A stretch of 6,782 nucleotides of DNA, from contig JAVEDQ010000447.1 of the NCBI GenBank assembly GCA_030840885.1, forward strand, positions 1 to 6,782. Reading direction: 5' to 3'. Below are positions 5,631 through 6,782 of the stretch, piece by piece. The first letter of the stretch is position 1. Each line of letters starts with the position of its first letter. The notes under the pieces are model-generated. The model was not told where the DNA came from and searched no databases. It saw nothing but the letters and a program-made list of their open reading frames with translations. This stretch comes from Frankiaceae bacterium (GTDB lineage: Bacteria; Actinomycetota; Actinomycetes; Frankiales; Frankiaceae). Position numbers and translations under genes: made by a program.

Positions 5631-6782
5631 GTGAGGGCGGAGCAGGGTGCGGACGGTGTACCCGAGAGCGGGTGGCAGCTGCGGGCATTCGCGGATGGCC
5701 AGGTAGGCGGTGAGTCGACGCTGGCCTGGCCAGACGAGGCCTTGGTCCTTGACGCGGTGCCGGCGGCCGTGATCGTGAGTGACCCGGCTGGCGTCGTGCT
5801 CTACGCGAACCCTGCCGCTGAGCGGATGTATGGGCATCCACGTTCCGCGCTGCTGGGGTCGGAGCTTCGCCAGCTGCTCGTCGCCGACGCCGATCGGGAA
5901 CTGGCGGACGACATCATGCGGCAGATCCTCGGCGGCGCCTCGTGGTCCGGGGAGTTCAGCGTTGCCCACGCTGACGGTGGCACCCGCACCGTGCGGATCA
6001 TGGACTCTCCGGTCTATCGAGACGGCGTGGTGATCGCCGTAGTGGGAGTTGCGGAGGACGTCAGCGATGCGGTCGCGAGCCGCCGCGATGCCGATCGCAT
6101 CGGTTCCCGCCTGAACCAGCTGACTACGGTGATCGCCGCGCTGGCAGCCGCTGCCGACGTCGACACGATCGCAAGGACCGTCGTTGAGCACGCCGCCGCC
6201 GCCGTAGGCGCCACGGTGTCGTCGCTGTCGCTGCTCGACGACGACCAGACGCTGCGGTTGGTCCGGATCGAGGGGGCGACGCCCGAGGCCGGTCGGCGGT
6301 GGGCGTCGTACGGGGTGGCGGATGCAGTGCCGGCGAGCGAAGCCGTCAGATCCGGGCGTCCGGTCATCGTCGAGGACCGGGGCGATCTGGAGCGCCGGTA
6401 CCCGGACCTGGTGAGTCAGGTGAGCCACGAGCGGGCGATCGTCTGCCTACCTCTCACCGTCGCCGGCCGTCGGCTCGGTGTCATCTCGCTGTCGTTTCCC
6501 GGGCCGCGGGTACCCGACGAGTCAGAGCTGGCGTTTCTGCACGCTCTCGCCGACGCCAGCGCAGCGGCGCTGGACCGGCTCGCCGCCCTCGATGACGCCC
6601 GGGACGCCGCAGCCAAACTCGCATTCCTCGCCGAGGCGTCAATCGAGCTGGCCAGCAGCCGCGACCTCGACCGCACGCTGAACAACCTCGCGCGGCTGGT
6701 GGTGCCGCGGCTGGCTGAATGGTGTGTGGTGCACGTCGCCGAGGGCGGCGGCCTTCGCCCGGTTGCGGTGGCACATGCCGAC
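5631..6782 (+). CDS. PAS-GAF-GAF sensor protein, C-terminal output domain beyond the window
   Basis: 384 residues are readable before the right edge. After about 35 variable residues comes a PAS domain at about 36-146 (AVIVSDPAGVVLYANPAAER, MYGHPRSALLG, WSGEFSVAHADGGTRTVRI, then GVAEDVSDAV). A first GAF domain spans about 167-320 (ARTVVEHAAAAVGATVSSLS, SGRPVIVEDR, VCLPLTVAGRRLGVISLSF, SELAFLHALADASAAALDR). A helical linker (ALDDARDAAAKLAFLAEASI) and the start of a second GAF domain (about 346 on: TLNNLARLVVPRLAEWCVVHV) complete the visible part. There are no membrane segments, so it is cytoplasmic. In actinobacteria this order usually ends in a SpoIIE-type PP2C phosphatase, sometimes with an HATPase anti-sigma kinase domain, and less often in a histidine kinase or diguanylate cyclase. 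The ending cannot be seen here. Ligands of the PAS and GAF domains are unknown. The gene is separated from its upstream neighbour by 166 bases and probably has its own promoter. Confidence 0.9.
   Translation, partial: MRAEQGADGVPESGWQLRAFADGQVGGESTLAWPDEALVLDAVPAAVIVSDPAGVVLYANPAAERMYGHPRSALLGSELRQLLVADADRELADDIMRQILGGASWSGEFSVAHADGGTRTVRIMDSPVYRDGVVIAVVGVAEDVSDAVASRRDADRIGSRLNQLTTVIAALAAAADVDTIARTVVEHAAAAVGATVSSLSLLDDDQTLRLVRIEGATPEAGRRWASYGVADAVPASEAVRSGRPVIVEDRGDLERRYPDLVSQVSHERAIVCLPLTVAGRRLGVISLSFPGPRVPDESELAFLHALADASAAALDRLAALDDARDAAAKLAFLAEASIELASSRDLDRTLNNLARLVVPRLAEWCVVHVAEGGGLRPVAVAHAD

Noticed and set aside
1..6782. Defence island, toxin-antitoxin pair, mobile element, CRISPR or structural RNA gene
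   Set aside because: All space is accounted for by housekeeping or conserved genes. No direct-repeat array, transposase, integrase or tRNA-like cloverleaf was seen.

Overview
The base composition is very high in G+C. Nearly every A/T in the coding regions sits at the second codon position, and GTG starts with GGGAGG or AGGAGG ribosome binding sites recur. With a SepH division protein, a polyphosphate-type glucokinase and a DUF6457 protein, this points to a chromosomal segment of an Actinomycetota bacterium. A genus cannot be named from the sequence alone. There are no tRNA or rRNA genes, CRISPR arrays, insertion sequences or phage genes. The window is almost fully coding and no gene-free stretch exceeds about 170 bases.

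Layout. The minus strand carries ppgK (stop at 732, start at 1532) followed by sepH (start at 570), which runs off the left edge. About 150 bases separate ppgK from a plus-strand run. That run begins with a membrane-anchored lytic transglycosylase (to 3040), then a MobA-type nucleotidyltransferase (to 3629), then a small DUF6457 protein overlapping it by 4 bases (3626-3883). After a 99-base gap comes a conserved protein of unknown function with a Rossmann-like motif (3983-5464). After a further 166 bases comes a PAS-GAF-GAF sensor protein (from 5631), which runs off the right edge.

How the genes relate. Two genes concern the cell envelope or division: sepH (FtsZ/septum regulation) and the transglycosylase (peptidoglycan cleavage). 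ppgK feeds glucose into metabolism using polyphosphate or ATP. The MobA-like/DUF6457 pair points to molybdenum cofactor maturation. The sensor is a cytoplasmic signalling protein whose output domain lies outside the window. The close packing suggests that the transglycosylase, mobA and DUF6457 genes are cotranscribed. I see no sign of a defence system or other obviously new multi-gene system.

Main point to recheck. The start of the transglycosylase gene is split over two reading frames. Codon-position composition shows coding in one frame from about 1680 to 1876 and in another from about 1884 on, with a run of seven C's exactly at the switch. The mobA start has a similar problem: no ATG, GTG or TTG precedes its nucleotide-binding loop. 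Both are explained by one missing base each, in a C run and in a G run. They are therefore either sequence errors or real frame breaks.
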